From an uncultured Eubacteriales bacterium (lineage in GTDB: Bacteria; Bacillota; Clostridia; Christensenellales; UBA1242), in contig CARNVA010000004.1 in NCBI GenBank assembly GCA_949031345.1, positions 68,613 to 96,662 on the forward strand: a stretch of DNA of 28,050 bases, read 5' to 3'. The stretch's first letter is position 1; every line of letters starts with the position of its first letter. Below, piece after piece: positions 1 through 7,048 of the stretch. Both the position numbers and the translations under genes were made by a program. The notes under the pieces are model-generated. The model was given only the letters and a program-made list of their open reading frames with translations. It was not told the origin of the DNA and did not search any database.

Positions 1-74
1 TAATGAATTAAACTTAAAATGTCAATATAAAATCAAGGTCAACATTATTTTCTTTTTGCTGAATAATACTTTTT

Positions 75-114
75 TTGACAATCGTTTGACATTCATTTAT
101 AAATAAAATAAAAT
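75..114 (+). promoter_or_regulatory. Two overlapping sigma-A-type promoters for the glycosyltransferase
   Basis: Two TTGACA boxes lie 11 bp apart (75-80 and 86-91). The first is 17 bp upstream of TATAAA (98-103), the second 17 bp upstream of TAAAAT (109-114). Both would start transcription near 110-121 and leave a leader of about 90-100 nt before the ATG at 211. Seen directly in sequence; function is inferred. Confidence 0.7.
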
Positions 115-210
115 TGTGTTATCTGTTGGAAAATGCTATCAACAATAATCACACTTAAAAGCAATTCAACAAATACAACAAAAACAAAAGTCTATAAAAG
201 GAACAAGTTG

Positions 211-1341
211 ATGAAAGCATTGATTTTTACAATGACCTGCGGGGAAGGTCACAATATGATTGCAAAATCTCTAAAATCTTCTTTTGAAGCAAAAGGGGTC
301 GAAACCCATATAACCCAAACCTATGGTTATAATGAAAAGAGAGTAGCACAAGAAAATAAAAAATACTTGTGGGCCTGCAAACATATTCCAAGACTATACG
401 ACTATGTTTGGAACAAGCTTAGACTCAAAAATCACTATACCGACAAGCTGCCTAGTTATGTAAAATATTGTCTTCCACACTTCTTAAATGAAATAAATAA
501 TGTCAAGCCCGACATTATCGTTTGCACTCACTACTATGCAAGCAGTGTAGTTTCTTACATGCAGAAAAATAATATGATTGATAAGAATATTTTAACTAGC
601 ACCATACTCACCGACTATTGCGTGCATCCTTATTGGGAGCATTCAATAAATGTCGATTATGTTATTCAGGCACTCGATAACACCACTTCTGATTTGATTA
701 AGAAGGGCTTTAAAGAGAATCAGATATTGACAACAGGAATGCCTATTAGAGATATTTTTTACGCAGATTTCAACAAAGATGAAGAAAAAGAAAAGCTAAG
801 CATGCAAGGGCAAAATGTTGTAACTATCATTGGTGGCGGAAACGGACTTGGCAATACTTTAAAGCTGTTGAAAAACTTGCTTTCTTTAAAAACTGTCAAT
901 AAACAAGAAGAAATAAAATTTGTTGTCATCAACGGTAAAAACATTAAAAATTTCAATAAAATAAATAAATATATCAGCAAAAATAAAATTTCAAATGTAT
1001 TAAACTTAGGTTTTGTCACCAACATTGAAAGTTATATGAGAGCCTCTGATATAATCATAACCAGATGTGGAAGTTCTTGCCTTACTGAATGTATTTCTTT
1101 AAAAGTTCCTTTTATTATGCGTGAGAAGATGATTTTAAATGAAGAATTGAATAAAAATCTTTTTATCAATTTAAAGTGCGGACTTGGAATGAAAAGTATA
1201 AATGATGCAAAAGACAAAGCTCAGCTGCTTTTAGATAATCCTGACCTTTACTCTCAAATGCAAAAAAATATAATATCTGTTCAGCACCCATATTCTTCAG
1301 CTAAGATAGTTGAATTGCTTATTGAAAAGACAAAGCTTTAA
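211..1341 (+). CDS. GT28 / MGDG-synthase-like glycosyltransferase
   Basis: A 376-residue protein resembling the monogalactosyldiacylglycerol synthase / processive diacylglycerol glucosyltransferase group (UgtP-like). These enzymes move a sugar from a UDP-sugar to a membrane lipid at the inner face of the membrane, making glycolipids and lipoteichoic acid anchors. The N-terminal glycine-rich loop with GEGHN (residues 11-15) is typical of the MGDG synthase N-domain. GGGNGLG lies mid-protein at the start of the C-terminal Rossmann domain, and TRCGSSCLTE (about 284-293) is the MurG/GT28-type sugar-nucleotide-binding segment. I chose ATG 211 because AAAGGA sits 8 nt upstream. An in-frame ATG at 133 would add 26 low-complexity residues behind a weaker site. 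The gene is monocistronic between its own promoters and a terminator. Acceptor and sugar cannot be read from sequence. Confidence 0.82.
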   Translation: MKALIFTMTCGEGHNMIAKSLKSSFEAKGVETHITQTYGYNEKRVAQENKKYLWACKHIPRLYDYVWNKLRLKNHYTDKLPSYVKYCLPHFLNEINNVKPDIIVCTHYYASSVVSYMQKNNMIDKNILTSTILTDYCVHPYWEHSINVDYVIQALDNTTSDLIKKGFKENQILTTGMPIRDIFYADFNKDEEKEKLSMQGQNVVTIIGGGNGLGNTLKLLKNLLSLKTVNKQEEIKFVVINGKNIKNFNKINKYISKNKISNVLNLGFVTNIESYMRASDIIITRCGSSCLTECISLKVPFIMREKMILNEELNKNLFINLKCGLGMKSINDAKDKAQLLLDNPDLYSQMQKNIISVQHPYSSAKIVELLIEKTKL

Positions 1342-1391
1342 ACTTTTAATTGTAAGAACAAGAAAACTTCATATCATAAGTGAAAAAACTA

Positions 1392-1422
1392 AAAAATCAC
1401 AAATTTAATTTTGTGATTTTTT
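1392..1422. terminator. Bidirectional intrinsic terminator between glycosyltransferase and glmS
   Basis: A 12-bp AT-rich stem (1392-1403 with 1410-1421) with a 6-nt loop, flanked by A-runs and T-runs, so it can end transcripts of both convergent genes. Confidence 0.8.
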
Positions 1423-1460
1423 ATATTTTGACAAATTAACATTAAATATTTGTTTAGTCT

Positions 1461-3296
1461 TTATTCTACTGTGACCGACTTTGCAAGCGAACGCGGTTTG
1501 TCTGGATTATTTCCAAGCTCAAGCGAGGTGTAATAAGCTATAAGTTGCATATATCCAATCACATAAAGAGGCATAAAACGCTCTTCAAGCGGTGGAAGTT
1601 TGATAAATCTATACACGCCCTTCTTTCCTTCTTCAAATGGAGAGAGTAAAATCACCTTACCCTCTCTGCTTGAAACTTCACTTATGTTTCCTTGCGTTTT
1701 TTCTTTCAATTCGCTTTGAGTGGAAAAAGCAAAAACAAACTTATCCTTATCAATCAAAGAAATAGTGCCGTGCTTAAGCTCACCCGCTGGGCAGGCCTCA
1801 CAATGAATATAAGAAATCTCTTTGAGTTTTAAGCTGGCCTCTCGCGCTATGGCATAATCAATCCCGCGGCCTATCATATAAATGCTGTTTGATTTGGAAA
1901 TCTCTTTGGCTATATTTTGACAAAGCACCTTGTTTCTGTTTGCTCTTATCTGCTCGGCCACCATGGTCAATTTTATCGCCTCGTCAGTCACAACCCCATT
2001 TTTCTGCGAAAATACCTCTTTGAAATAGGCGGCAAGCATATAAAAGAGGGCAACTTGACAATTGTATGCTTTGGTGCTTGCAACCCCTATCTCTGCACCC
2101 GCACAGGTATAAATAACTCTGTCAGCTGCAAAACAAATTGAGCTGTTTCTCACATTTGTCATAGCAAGAGTGACCAGCCCCTTTTGCTTGCAAAGCTCAA
2201 GCGCACCAATGGTATCAGCCGTCTCACCACTTTGACTTACAAATATTGCCAAGGTGTCTTTTGAATAGTTGAAACTTGCATAACGAAGCTCTGAAGCAAT
2301 CTCAACCTCAGTCTTTATTCCAATTTTTTCAAACAGCCACCTTCCAATAAGACCTGCATGAAAGGCAGTGCCGCAACCAACAATAAGCACTTTCTTAAGC
2401 TTTCGCACCAGCCCCAGCGGCAAAACCTGCCTGAAACTTTCAAAATTGTTATATCTTTCAATAGTCCTCTCAATTGCAGATGGAATTTCGTCAATCTCCT
2501 TCAACATAAAATGCTTATATTTGCCAAGGGCCTCCCTCTTCTCTCTTTCACATAAGGCAAGATTTTTAAGCTTAATCTCACAAAGCTCCTCATCGTACAA
2601 CCTTACACCGCCCTTAGTGACAACTGCAAATTGGTTATCTTCCAAAAGATAAGCTTCATTGACTGAGGTAATGCTGTTAAGGTCAGAACACACCAGCCCA
2701 AAACCATCACCACAGCAAGCCACAACAGGACTTCCCTTCTTGGCAACAAACAAACTCTCTTTATCATGCGAAGTGATAATTGCAAAAGCGAAGCTTCCCT
2801 CAAGCAGGCTGCAAACATATTTAATTGTGCCAAGCACATTTCCATCATAAAACTGCTGCAAAAGTTTAACAACCACTTCAGTATCAGTCTCACTTGCAAA
2901 CTTTTCACCCTTGACAAGCATTTTCAGCTCTTTATAATTTTCAATTATTCCATTATGTACAATTGCCCATTTGCCGTCACTGCTTAAATGCGGATGACAA
3001 TTCAAAGTGCTTGGCTTTCCGTGCGTTGCCCATCTTGTATGCCCTATGGCAAGTGGCGCGCGAGGAACGACTTTATCAACAATCTCTTCAAGCCTAGAAA
3101 TTTGCCCCTCTGATTTAATAAAAGTAATATCACCTTTTTTACCAATGTTGTCTTTAAAAATTCCCTCTTGATTTTTTATTTGCCCATCCATAAAGGCAAG
3201 CCCTGCACTGTCATAACCGCGATATTCAAGTCTTTTTATGCCACTCAAAGCCTCTCGAGTCGCACCTTTGCCTATGTATCCATAAATTCCACACAT
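1461..3296 (-). CDS. glmS: Glutamine--fructose-6-phosphate aminotransferase (isomerizing)
   Basis: Makes glucosamine-6-phosphate from fructose-6-phosphate and glutamine, the first step to UDP-GlcNAc for peptidoglycan; cytosolic. Length 611 residues, as usual. The mature N terminus must be Cys, so the start is the ATG at 3296 giving M-C-GIYGYIG; an in-frame extension to 3332 is not used. AAGGAG about 9 nt upstream supports this. Domains: class II glutamine amidotransferase (Cys2 nucleophile, GHTRWATHG, NHP-type motifs, about 1-220), then two SIS sugar-isomerase domains carrying VGCGTAFHAG, SQSGETADT and ASTKAY, and the diagnostic C-terminal tail PRSLAKSVTVE. No glmS ribozyme is recognisable in the 293 bp upstream. 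Very secure. Confidence 0.98.
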   Translation of the reverse strand: MCGIYGYIGKGATREALSGIKRLEYRGYDSAGLAFMDGQIKNQEGIFKDNIGKKGDITFIKSEGQISRLEEIVDKVVPRAPLAIGHTRWATHGKPSTLNCHPHLSSDGKWAIVHNGIIENYKELKMLVKGEKFASETDTEVVVKLLQQFYDGNVLGTIKYVCSLLEGSFAFAIITSHDKESLFVAKKGSPVVACCGDGFGLVCSDLNSITSVNEAYLLEDNQFAVVTKGGVRLYDEELCEIKLKNLALCEREKREALGKYKHFMLKEIDEIPSAIERTIERYNNFESFRQVLPLGLVRKLKKVLIVGCGTAFHAGLIGRWLFEKIGIKTEVEIASELRYASFNYSKDTLAIFVSQSGETADTIGALELCKQKGLVTLAMTNVRNSSICFAADRVIYTCAGAEIGVASTKAYNCQVALFYMLAAYFKEVFSQKNGVVTDEAIKLTMVAEQIRANRNKVLCQNIAKEISKSNSIYMIGRGIDYAIAREASLKLKEISYIHCEACPAGELKHGTISLIDKDKFVFAFSTQSELKEKTQGNISEVSSREGKVILLSPFEEGKKGVYRFIKLPPLEERFMPLYVIGYMQLIAYYTSLELGNNPDKPRSLAKSVTVE

Positions 3297-3387
3297 AAAT
3301 TTTTTCTCCTTAAAAATTTGCATAATTTGCAATAATACAATTTATGATTTTTTAAGTAGTTTTGCTCGCCAAAACAAGAAAAATCTT

Positions 3388-3418
3388 ATTCTAAAGTGGA
3401 TGCTTTAAAAATAGTCAA
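3388..3418 (-). promoter_or_regulatory. Possible glmS promoter
   Basis: On the minus strand TTGACT (3418-3413) precedes TAGAAT (3393-3388) with a 19-bp spacer, longer than ideal. It gives a leader of about 85 nt before the glmS ATG. Weak call. Confidence 0.35.
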
Positions 3419-3493
3419 AACTCAATTGCAATACTTAAATTAAAATTTGTATACTCGAAATCCAACATAATTGTTTCAAGCAAATCGTCACAA

Positions 3494-3521
3494 CAAAAAA
3501 ATGCAAGCTTGCCCCTTGCAT
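3494..3521 (-). terminator. Intrinsic terminator downstream of spoIIP
   Basis: A 7-bp stem ATGCAAG/CTTGCAT (3501-3507 with 3515-3521) followed on the minus strand by seven T's. It sits about 70 nt beyond the spoIIP stop, after an A-rich 3' untranslated stretch. Confidence 0.65.
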
Positions 3522-3523
3522 AA

Positions 3524-3606
3524 TTTTGTCTTTTTTATCATTTTTCATTTAATTTTATTGTTTTTTCGTTATTTTTATCGTTTTTTTCATTATTTATTGT
3601 TTTTTT
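3524..3606. other. T-tracts with about 10-bp spacing at the 3' end of spoIIP
   Basis: Runs of 3-7 T's are centred near 3533, 3543, 3554, 3563, 3574, 3584, 3594 and 3603, a mean spacing near 10 bp. This spacing can bend DNA; on the minus strand it also makes an A-rich 3' untranslated region. Function unknown; could be compositional. Confidence 0.45.
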
Positions 3607-4753
3607 CGCCTTTATATTCCTTCTTTTTCAAAGCTAAGCCGCCTATAAGAAGGCCCATTACAACCACTGCAGAAAGCACTAAAGCCGCAATCCAACTTCT
3701 GTTTGATTTCTGCGTAACTTGGTCAGGAACATTTATGTCCTGATTGTTTTCATTATTGTGACTGCCTGATGGCTTGTTGTTATCACTCGGTGGATTTATC
3801 GTCACCGTATCATCTGGCTTTTCAACCTCGTCCACAATAATGTCACCATCCTCGTCAGTCATACTTGAATATAATGTGGTATTGACCACATCAGCAAGAA
3901 GAGGAAGAGATTTTTCAACATATTCTTTTTCAATTAAGTATGTGCCCATTTCAAATAAAAGGTCGGTTGGTTGCAAAGCTTGATTATAATGACCCTTGCC
4001 TAAATAAATGTCAGAAAATAAAAATGGATATTTCTCCTGCCCTATTGCAAACACGCTCTGCGCAAATGCAAAATTTTCATCAAAGTTTGGGTTTGACTTG
4101 CCGACAACAATTCTTATCTTGCTGTAACCCTCTCCATTATTGGTTACATAATAATAACTCTTACTTACACCATCTCTATGCACATCAAACATGGCATCCG
4201 GCCTTTCATCTTTCAAGAGCCTGTTCGCCGTCACCGAAGAGCGTGAATAAGCACTGCTGTTATGAGGAATATGAAGCGTTTCATCAAGCACGACTTCAAT
4301 GCCGTTTTTGCCCAGCTCATTCTTAAACACTTTTGCAATGTCATGAATTCCACCCGCACCATACACACTGTCATAACCATCAGTTGGCGTATAACTCTCA
4401 TCATTGTGCGTCATATAAAGACAAATTTTCTTTTCAAGCTGTCCACGCTGAGCCATTTTGTCTTTTTTTATATCTTTTTCATGACGAATTGAGGGCGGTT
4501 TCAACCTTCTCACCAATTTTGCATAACCCTTGTGATTGTCAATTCTGACGATTTCGTATTCGTTGAAATCGGCAGTGATAAAGCCGTCACCCAACTCGAT
4601 GGAGCTTTTTTCGCAAATAACCTCGCCATTTTCATCATAAACCACATAGTTTTCTGCCGGCTTGCCGTCAGCACTGACAAAAATGCCCCCTACATTAAAA
4701 ATAGGACATATAATAAAAAGTGATAAAATAAATAAAATAACAATCTTCTTCAT
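3590..4753 (-). CDS. spoIIP: SpoIIP-family cell-wall hydrolase with C-terminal membrane anchor
   Basis: 387 residues matching stage II sporulation protein P, an N-acetylmuramoyl-L-alanine amidase/endopeptidase that works with SpoIID and SpoIIM to thin septal peptidoglycan during engulfment. N-terminal signal segment (about 4-26). Amidase motifs: MTHNDESY (H116, E119), DVHRD (H192, D194) and FEMG (E268). After the catalytic region comes a Pro/Asn/Ser-rich linker (about 310-350) and a second hydrophobic helix at 353-375 with a basic tail, so the protein looks anchored at the C terminus too; the best-known SpoIIP has only the N-terminal anchor. The start is odd: AAGG lies almost against the ATG, and an extended -10 element places transcription start on the ATG itself. 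The substrate is external peptidoglycan. Family call strong; sporulation itself is not shown by this window. Confidence 0.9.
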   Translation of the reverse strand: MKKIVILFILSLFIICPIFNVGGIFVSADGKPAENYVVYDENGEVICEKSSIELGDGFITADFNEYEIVRIDNHKGYAKLVRRLKPPSIRHEKDIKKDKMAQRGQLEKKICLYMTHNDESYTPTDGYDSVYGAGGIHDIAKVFKNELGKNGIEVVLDETLHIPHNSSAYSRSSVTANRLLKDERPDAMFDVHRDGVSKSYYYVTNNGEGYSKIRIVVGKSNPNFDENFAFAQSVFAIGQEKYPFLFSDIYLGKGHYNQALQPTDLLFEMGTYLIEKEYVEKSLPLLADVVNTTLYSSMTDEDGDIIVDEVEKPDDTVTINPPSDNNKPSGSHNNENNQDINVPDQVTQKSNRSWIAALVLSAVVVMGLLIGGLALKKKEYKGEKNNK

Positions 4754-4759
4754 GCCCTT

Positions 4760-4768
4760 AGTATGTCA
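4760..4768 (-). promoter_or_regulatory. Extended -10 element giving a possibly leaderless spoIIP mRNA
   Basis: On the minus strand TGA-CATACT (4768-4760) is an extended -10. Its predicted start is at 4753, the A of the ATG. No good -35 is seen. CATACT also serves as the -10 of the much clearer promoter at 6311-6339. Confidence 0.4.
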
Positions 4769-4782
4769 CAAAAAAGTGATAT
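4763..4782. promoter_or_regulatory. Inverted repeat overlapping the spoIIP -10 region
   Basis: Arms ATGTCAC (4763-4769) and GTGATAT (4776-4782) are separated by six A's, with one mismatch. The repeat covers the -10 and spacer, so it could be an operator; inference only. Confidence 0.35.
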
Positions 4783-4821
4783 AATACATTTTTTATTTTT
4801 TTTCACCTTGTTCATCTTTTT

Positions 4822-5046
4822 TTAGAAAAACAATTCACACAATTCGACATTCATCACCTTTCCGATTTTCATAAGCGTGCTAAGCATCATGTCACCCTCT
4901 TTTTTTATCATTCTGCAATATGTCAACAAATCAATTTTGCACAATTTGCAAAACTGTGAAATAGTCAAATACTGACTGTTTCTATATTCCTCAATCAAAT
5001 CTGTGTTTATCCTAAAATCTTTTTTTCTTATATTGTTCTGTTTCAT
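4822..5046 (-). CDS. Small Cro/C1-type helix-turn-helix regulator
   Basis: A 74-residue DNA-binding protein. After a charged N terminus, residues about 27-72 read as a Cro/C1 HTH domain: YLTISQFCKLCKIDLLTYCRMIKK followed by LSTLMKIGKVMNVELCELF, where 'LMKIGKVMNV' matches the usual 'I.KIA..L.V' helix. AAGGAGAAATT before the ATG is a good ribosome site. It is divergent from a second small regulator, and its -35 box falls where the other gene's -35 should be. No terminator is visible between this gene and spoIIP 68 bp downstream, so read-through into spoIIP is possible. Target operators are unknown. Confidence 0.75.
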   Translation of the reverse strand: MKQNNIRKKDFRINTDLIEEYRNSQYLTISQFCKLCKIDLLTYCRMIKKEGDMMLSTLMKIGKVMNVELCELFF

Positions 5047-5081
5047 AATTTCTCCTTTTTTTAATTTGCAACAATAATCAT

Positions 5082-5110
5082 ATTGTAAGCGGCGAATAAG
5101 CAGTAGTCAA
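5082..5110 (-). promoter_or_regulatory. Promoter of the minus-strand HTH regulator
   Basis: TTGACT (5110-5105) and TACAAT (5087-5082) on the minus strand with exactly 17 bp between them. A near-consensus sigma-A promoter, start near 5075. Confidence 0.75.
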
Positions 5111-5131
5111 GTATTTTGCGGCTTTTTCGCA

Positions 5132-5137
5132 TATACT
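5132..5137 (+). promoter_or_regulatory. -10 box of the plus-strand HTH regulator
   Basis: TATACT at 5132-5137. The matching -35 position (about 5109-5114) is poor and overlaps the -35 of the opposing promoter, so the two promoters should compete or be jointly controlled. Confidence 0.45.
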
Positions 5138-5154
5138 ACATAAAAAGGATTATG

Positions 5155-5358
5155 ATGTTAGTATTTCAAGAAAGACTAAAAGAATTAAGATTGGAAAATG
5201 AACTTTCTGCAAAAGAACTTGGTAAAATATTAGGCGTAAGAGATACCACAATATTAAGATGGGAGAAAGGGATTATTCTTCCCAGCATTGAACATCTATA
5301 CAATATCGCTAAATATTTTAATGTAAGTGCAGATTATTTAATTGGACTTGAAGATTAA
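5155..5358 (+). CDS. Small XRE-family helix-turn-helix regulator
   Basis: A 67-residue single-domain XRE/Cro-C1 repressor. Residues 4-65 form a textbook HTH_3: ERLKELRLENELSAKELG, then GVRDTTILRWEKG as the recognition helix, then PSIEHLYNIAKYFNVSADYLIG, which matches the family's 'L..IA..F.VS.DYLLG' ending. ATG 5155 is preferred because AAGGA lies 5 nt upstream; ATG 5152 is adjacent and almost equivalent, and the longer frame from TTG 5116 runs through the promoter. No sensor domain, so it should respond through dimerisation or a partner. Followed by its own terminator. Confidence 0.9.
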   Translation: MLVFQERLKELRLENELSAKELGKILGVRDTTILRWEKGIILPSIEHLYNIAKYFNVSADYLIGLED

Positions 5359-5361
5359 ACA

Positions 5362-5389
5362 AAAAAATCACCTATTCGGTGATTTTTTT
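5362..5389 (+). terminator. Intrinsic terminator after the XRE regulator
   Basis: An 11-bp stem (5362-5372 with 5378-5388), five-nt loop, ending in a T-run. The stop codon is only a few bases upstream. Confidence 0.85.
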
Positions 5390-5493
5390 AATACACTTCT
5401 CTCTTATGATACAAAAATTTGAAGGCGTTGATATATTTAAAGACGCTTGTTCTGTATGTCGAGCAGCAATTGCACTTTCCAAGATATTTTGAT

Positions 5494-5522
5494 AATAAAA
5501 AAGCCACAGTTTCAGCTGTGGC
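5494..5522 (-). terminator. Intrinsic terminator after the YugP-like gene
   Basis: GC-rich 7-bp stem GCCACAG/CTGTGGC (5503-5509 with 5516-5522) followed on the minus strand by six T's. It ends the 5549-6292 transcript. Confidence 0.85.
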
Positions 5523-5548
5523 AAACAAACTTAGTTTTCAATACTTTT

Positions 5549-6292
5549 TTATTTTACTCTTTTAAATTTTGAAAAAAACTTTATGATATAATAGAAGATT
5601 TTCATGATTGAAATAACAAAATCTAAAATATCAATGATTACATAGGTGTCCAAAAGCTCTTTTGCCAAACGCACATCAACTTCGCTTAAAATTTGCGAAT
5701 TTTCAATCATATAAATTGACTGTTTATTCGCCCTGCTTTCAACTTTGATTGTAAACAGCAGACAGAAAAACACCAAAAGATAATAGGCAAAAGCCACGAT
5801 TATTGCCACAATTGAAACTGTGCCAGTAAAACCAGAAACAAAATCAATCACCACCCCAGCAATCACAATAGTATAAAAAATCAATGGACTGAAAAAAGAC
5901 AAAATTTGAAATACATATCTTGTCATAAACCCTTTTTCTTTATTTTTATGTTGCATTGCAAGCCCAACCTTTTGAAGTGCAACGCTGATTGCTGTGATTG
6001 AATTTTTATAGATAATTGATTTGCGAAGATAGATTGTCTTCTTCACGACGCTGTAATGGTTGCCAAAGAAAAGCATTCTAAAAAAGCCAACCTTTTCAAC
6101 TCTCACATCTTGCATTCCATTTTCATCCAAGAATTTTCTTGCAACATCTCTTGCCGAAATGCCTGTTGCCGCCTCTTTTTTATTAAGTACCCAGTATTTT
6201 ACTAAAAGGACAAACCTCATTACAAGTGCAACAAGCGCCAAAGCCGCTATTATAGAAGCAATTATCAAACATATAATTTCTGTATTATTCAT
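5549..6292 (-). CDS. YugP-like membrane protein lacking the zinc-peptidase HEXXH motif
   Basis: 247 residues with a hydrophobic N-terminal helix (about 6-34), two central helices (about 128-152 and 157-182) and a hydrophobic C-terminal end (about 217-240). The arrangement follows the YugP/Zn_peptidase_2 family of membrane zinc metallopeptidases: 'TGISARDVARKFLDENGMQDVRVE' corresponds to the family's 'TG.EVAR.iLd.nGl.dV.Ve'; NHYS (78-81) to 'DHYdP'; and residues 100-115 to the segment that normally reads 'AAHEVGHAIQH'. Here that segment is ALQKVGLAMQH, so both zinc histidines and the catalytic glutamate of HEXXH are replaced (QKVGL, 107-111). E185 in the later 'EF.AS..A' region is kept. I infer a non-catalytic homologue, perhaps regulatory. 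AGAGGA precedes the ATG; it has its own promoter and terminator. Family assignment is from memory of YugP. Confidence 0.65.
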   Translation of the reverse strand: MNNTEIICLIIASIIAALALVALVMRFVLLVKYWVLNKKEAATGISARDVARKFLDENGMQDVRVEKVGFFRMLFFGNHYSVVKKTIYLRKSIIYKNSITAISVALQKVGLAMQHKNKEKGFMTRYVFQILSFFSPLIFYTIVIAGVVIDFVSGFTGTVSIVAIIVAFAYYLLVFFCLLFTIKVESRANKQSIYMIENSQILSEVDVRLAKELLDTYVIIDILDFVISIMKIFYYIIKFFSKFKRVK

Positions 6293-6310
6293 AACATCCT
6301 CTTTCTATTA

Positions 6311-6339
6311 AGTATGCCAAAATTTCAATGAATTGTCAA
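6311..6339 (-). promoter_or_regulatory. Promoter of the YugP-like gene
   Basis: TTGACA (6339-6334) and CATACT (6316-6311) on the minus strand, 17-bp spacer. Leader of about 12 nt. Confidence 0.75.
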
Positions 6340-6415
6340 ACCATTAAAATAAAAGCCAAGCAAACATGAAAATTCAAATTATAGCAAACTCTGCACAATT
6401 TAAAAATCATAATCA

Positions 6416-6444
6416 TTGACAATTTATATTAAACAAAATATACT
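6416..6444 (+). promoter_or_regulatory. Promoter of the small membrane protein gene
   Basis: TTGACA (6416-6421) and TATACT (6439-6444) with a 17-bp spacer. Transcription would begin near 6451, just ahead of the AGGAG ribosome site. Confidence 0.85.
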
Positions 6445-6464
6445 AAAACTGCAGGAGAAAAGAT

Positions 6465-6899
6465 ATGGATAATAATCAAATAAATATTCCAAACTTTAGT
6501 CAAACATCTCAAAATACAAGCCTGACTTCGCAAAGCTCTCAGCAATCTCGACAAAAACCTCAAGGCATGGTGCCTATGATTGTCTCAATTGTTATGTTTT
6601 GCCTTGCCTGTGTTTTTGGCGGTTTAACATTATATTTTTTAATGAAGGTAATAAATCTTGAAGACGAAGCTAAAACAATATTTTGGTTTTTCATGTTTCT
6701 GTTCACTTATAGCTGGCTTACCTTTATCCCAGCTTTTATATGCTCTGTTGCAGGTGTTTGCACAGCTGGCTTTGGCTCAAAGTCAAATTCAAAAGCCATC
6801 AAAATCACCAGCATTATATTCTTAATCTTAAATATTTTAATGCTTATAGCAGTGCTAACGCTTGCAATTATTGTAATAATCTTGCCGACCACATTTTAA
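6465..6899 (+). CDS. Small multi-pass membrane protein of unknown function
   Basis: 144 residues. The first ~33 are polar and rich in Gln, Ser and Asn with no charge cluster. Then come three hydrophobic segments at about 34-61, 70-101 (with a Trp/Phe-rich start) and 112-142. A short basic loop (GSKSNSKAIK) lies before the last helix. This resembles the generic small DUF4190-like membrane proteins of Firmicutes, but I see no diagnostic motif and do not assign a family. AGGAG lies 7 nt before the ATG and a consensus promoter precedes it. It may be cotranscribed with the HD-domain gene if the hairpin at 6971-6997 leaks. Confidence 0.75.
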   Translation: MDNNQINIPNFSQTSQNTSLTSQSSQQSRQKPQGMVPMIVSIVMFCLACVFGGLTLYFLMKVINLEDEAKTIFWFFMFLFTYSWLTFIPAFICSVAGVCTAGFGSKSNSKAIKITSIIFLILNILMLIAVLTLAIIVIILPTTF

Positions 6900-6970
6900 G
6901 CAGCCTAGCTCTTAATAAAAGACAAGATTAAAAACTGGTTTATCTATTAAAAGGCAACACTTTAAAGCTG

Positions 6971-6997
6971 ACTGAGCAATTTAAATGCTCAGTTTAA
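6971..6997 (+). terminator. Weak intrinsic terminator or attenuator hairpin
   Basis: Perfect 8-bp stem ACTGAGCA/TGCTCAGT (6971-6978 with 6986-6993) but only a short TTT tail. It lies between the small membrane protein and the HD-domain gene, for which no clear promoter is visible. Confidence 0.5.
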
Positions 6998-7048
6998 AAC
7001 CAACTACTAAAAGAAAATAAAATAAATTTATTAAATTAAGGATAAAAA

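Noticed and set aside
133..210. Longer start for the glycosyltransferase at ATG 133
   Set aside because: The added 26 residues are Ser/Thr/Lys/Asn-rich without family similarity, and the ATG at 211 has the better ribosome site.
3297..3589. glmS ribozyme upstream of glmS
   Set aside because: Many Firmicutes have one, so I looked for the conserved core on the minus strand. The leader is AT-rich and I find none of the GC-rich conserved pairing segments.
4754..4790. Sigma-E-type sporulation promoter for spoIIP (CATACT with an AT-rich -35)
   Set aside because: The -35 match is poor, and CATACT is also the -10 of an ordinary promoter at 6311-6339, so sigma-E specificity cannot be supported.
5060..5155. 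Palindromic operators between the two HTH genes
   Set aside because: Only 5-bp inverted matches (for example GCGAA/TTCGC and GTAGT/ACTAC) are present, which are expected by chance.
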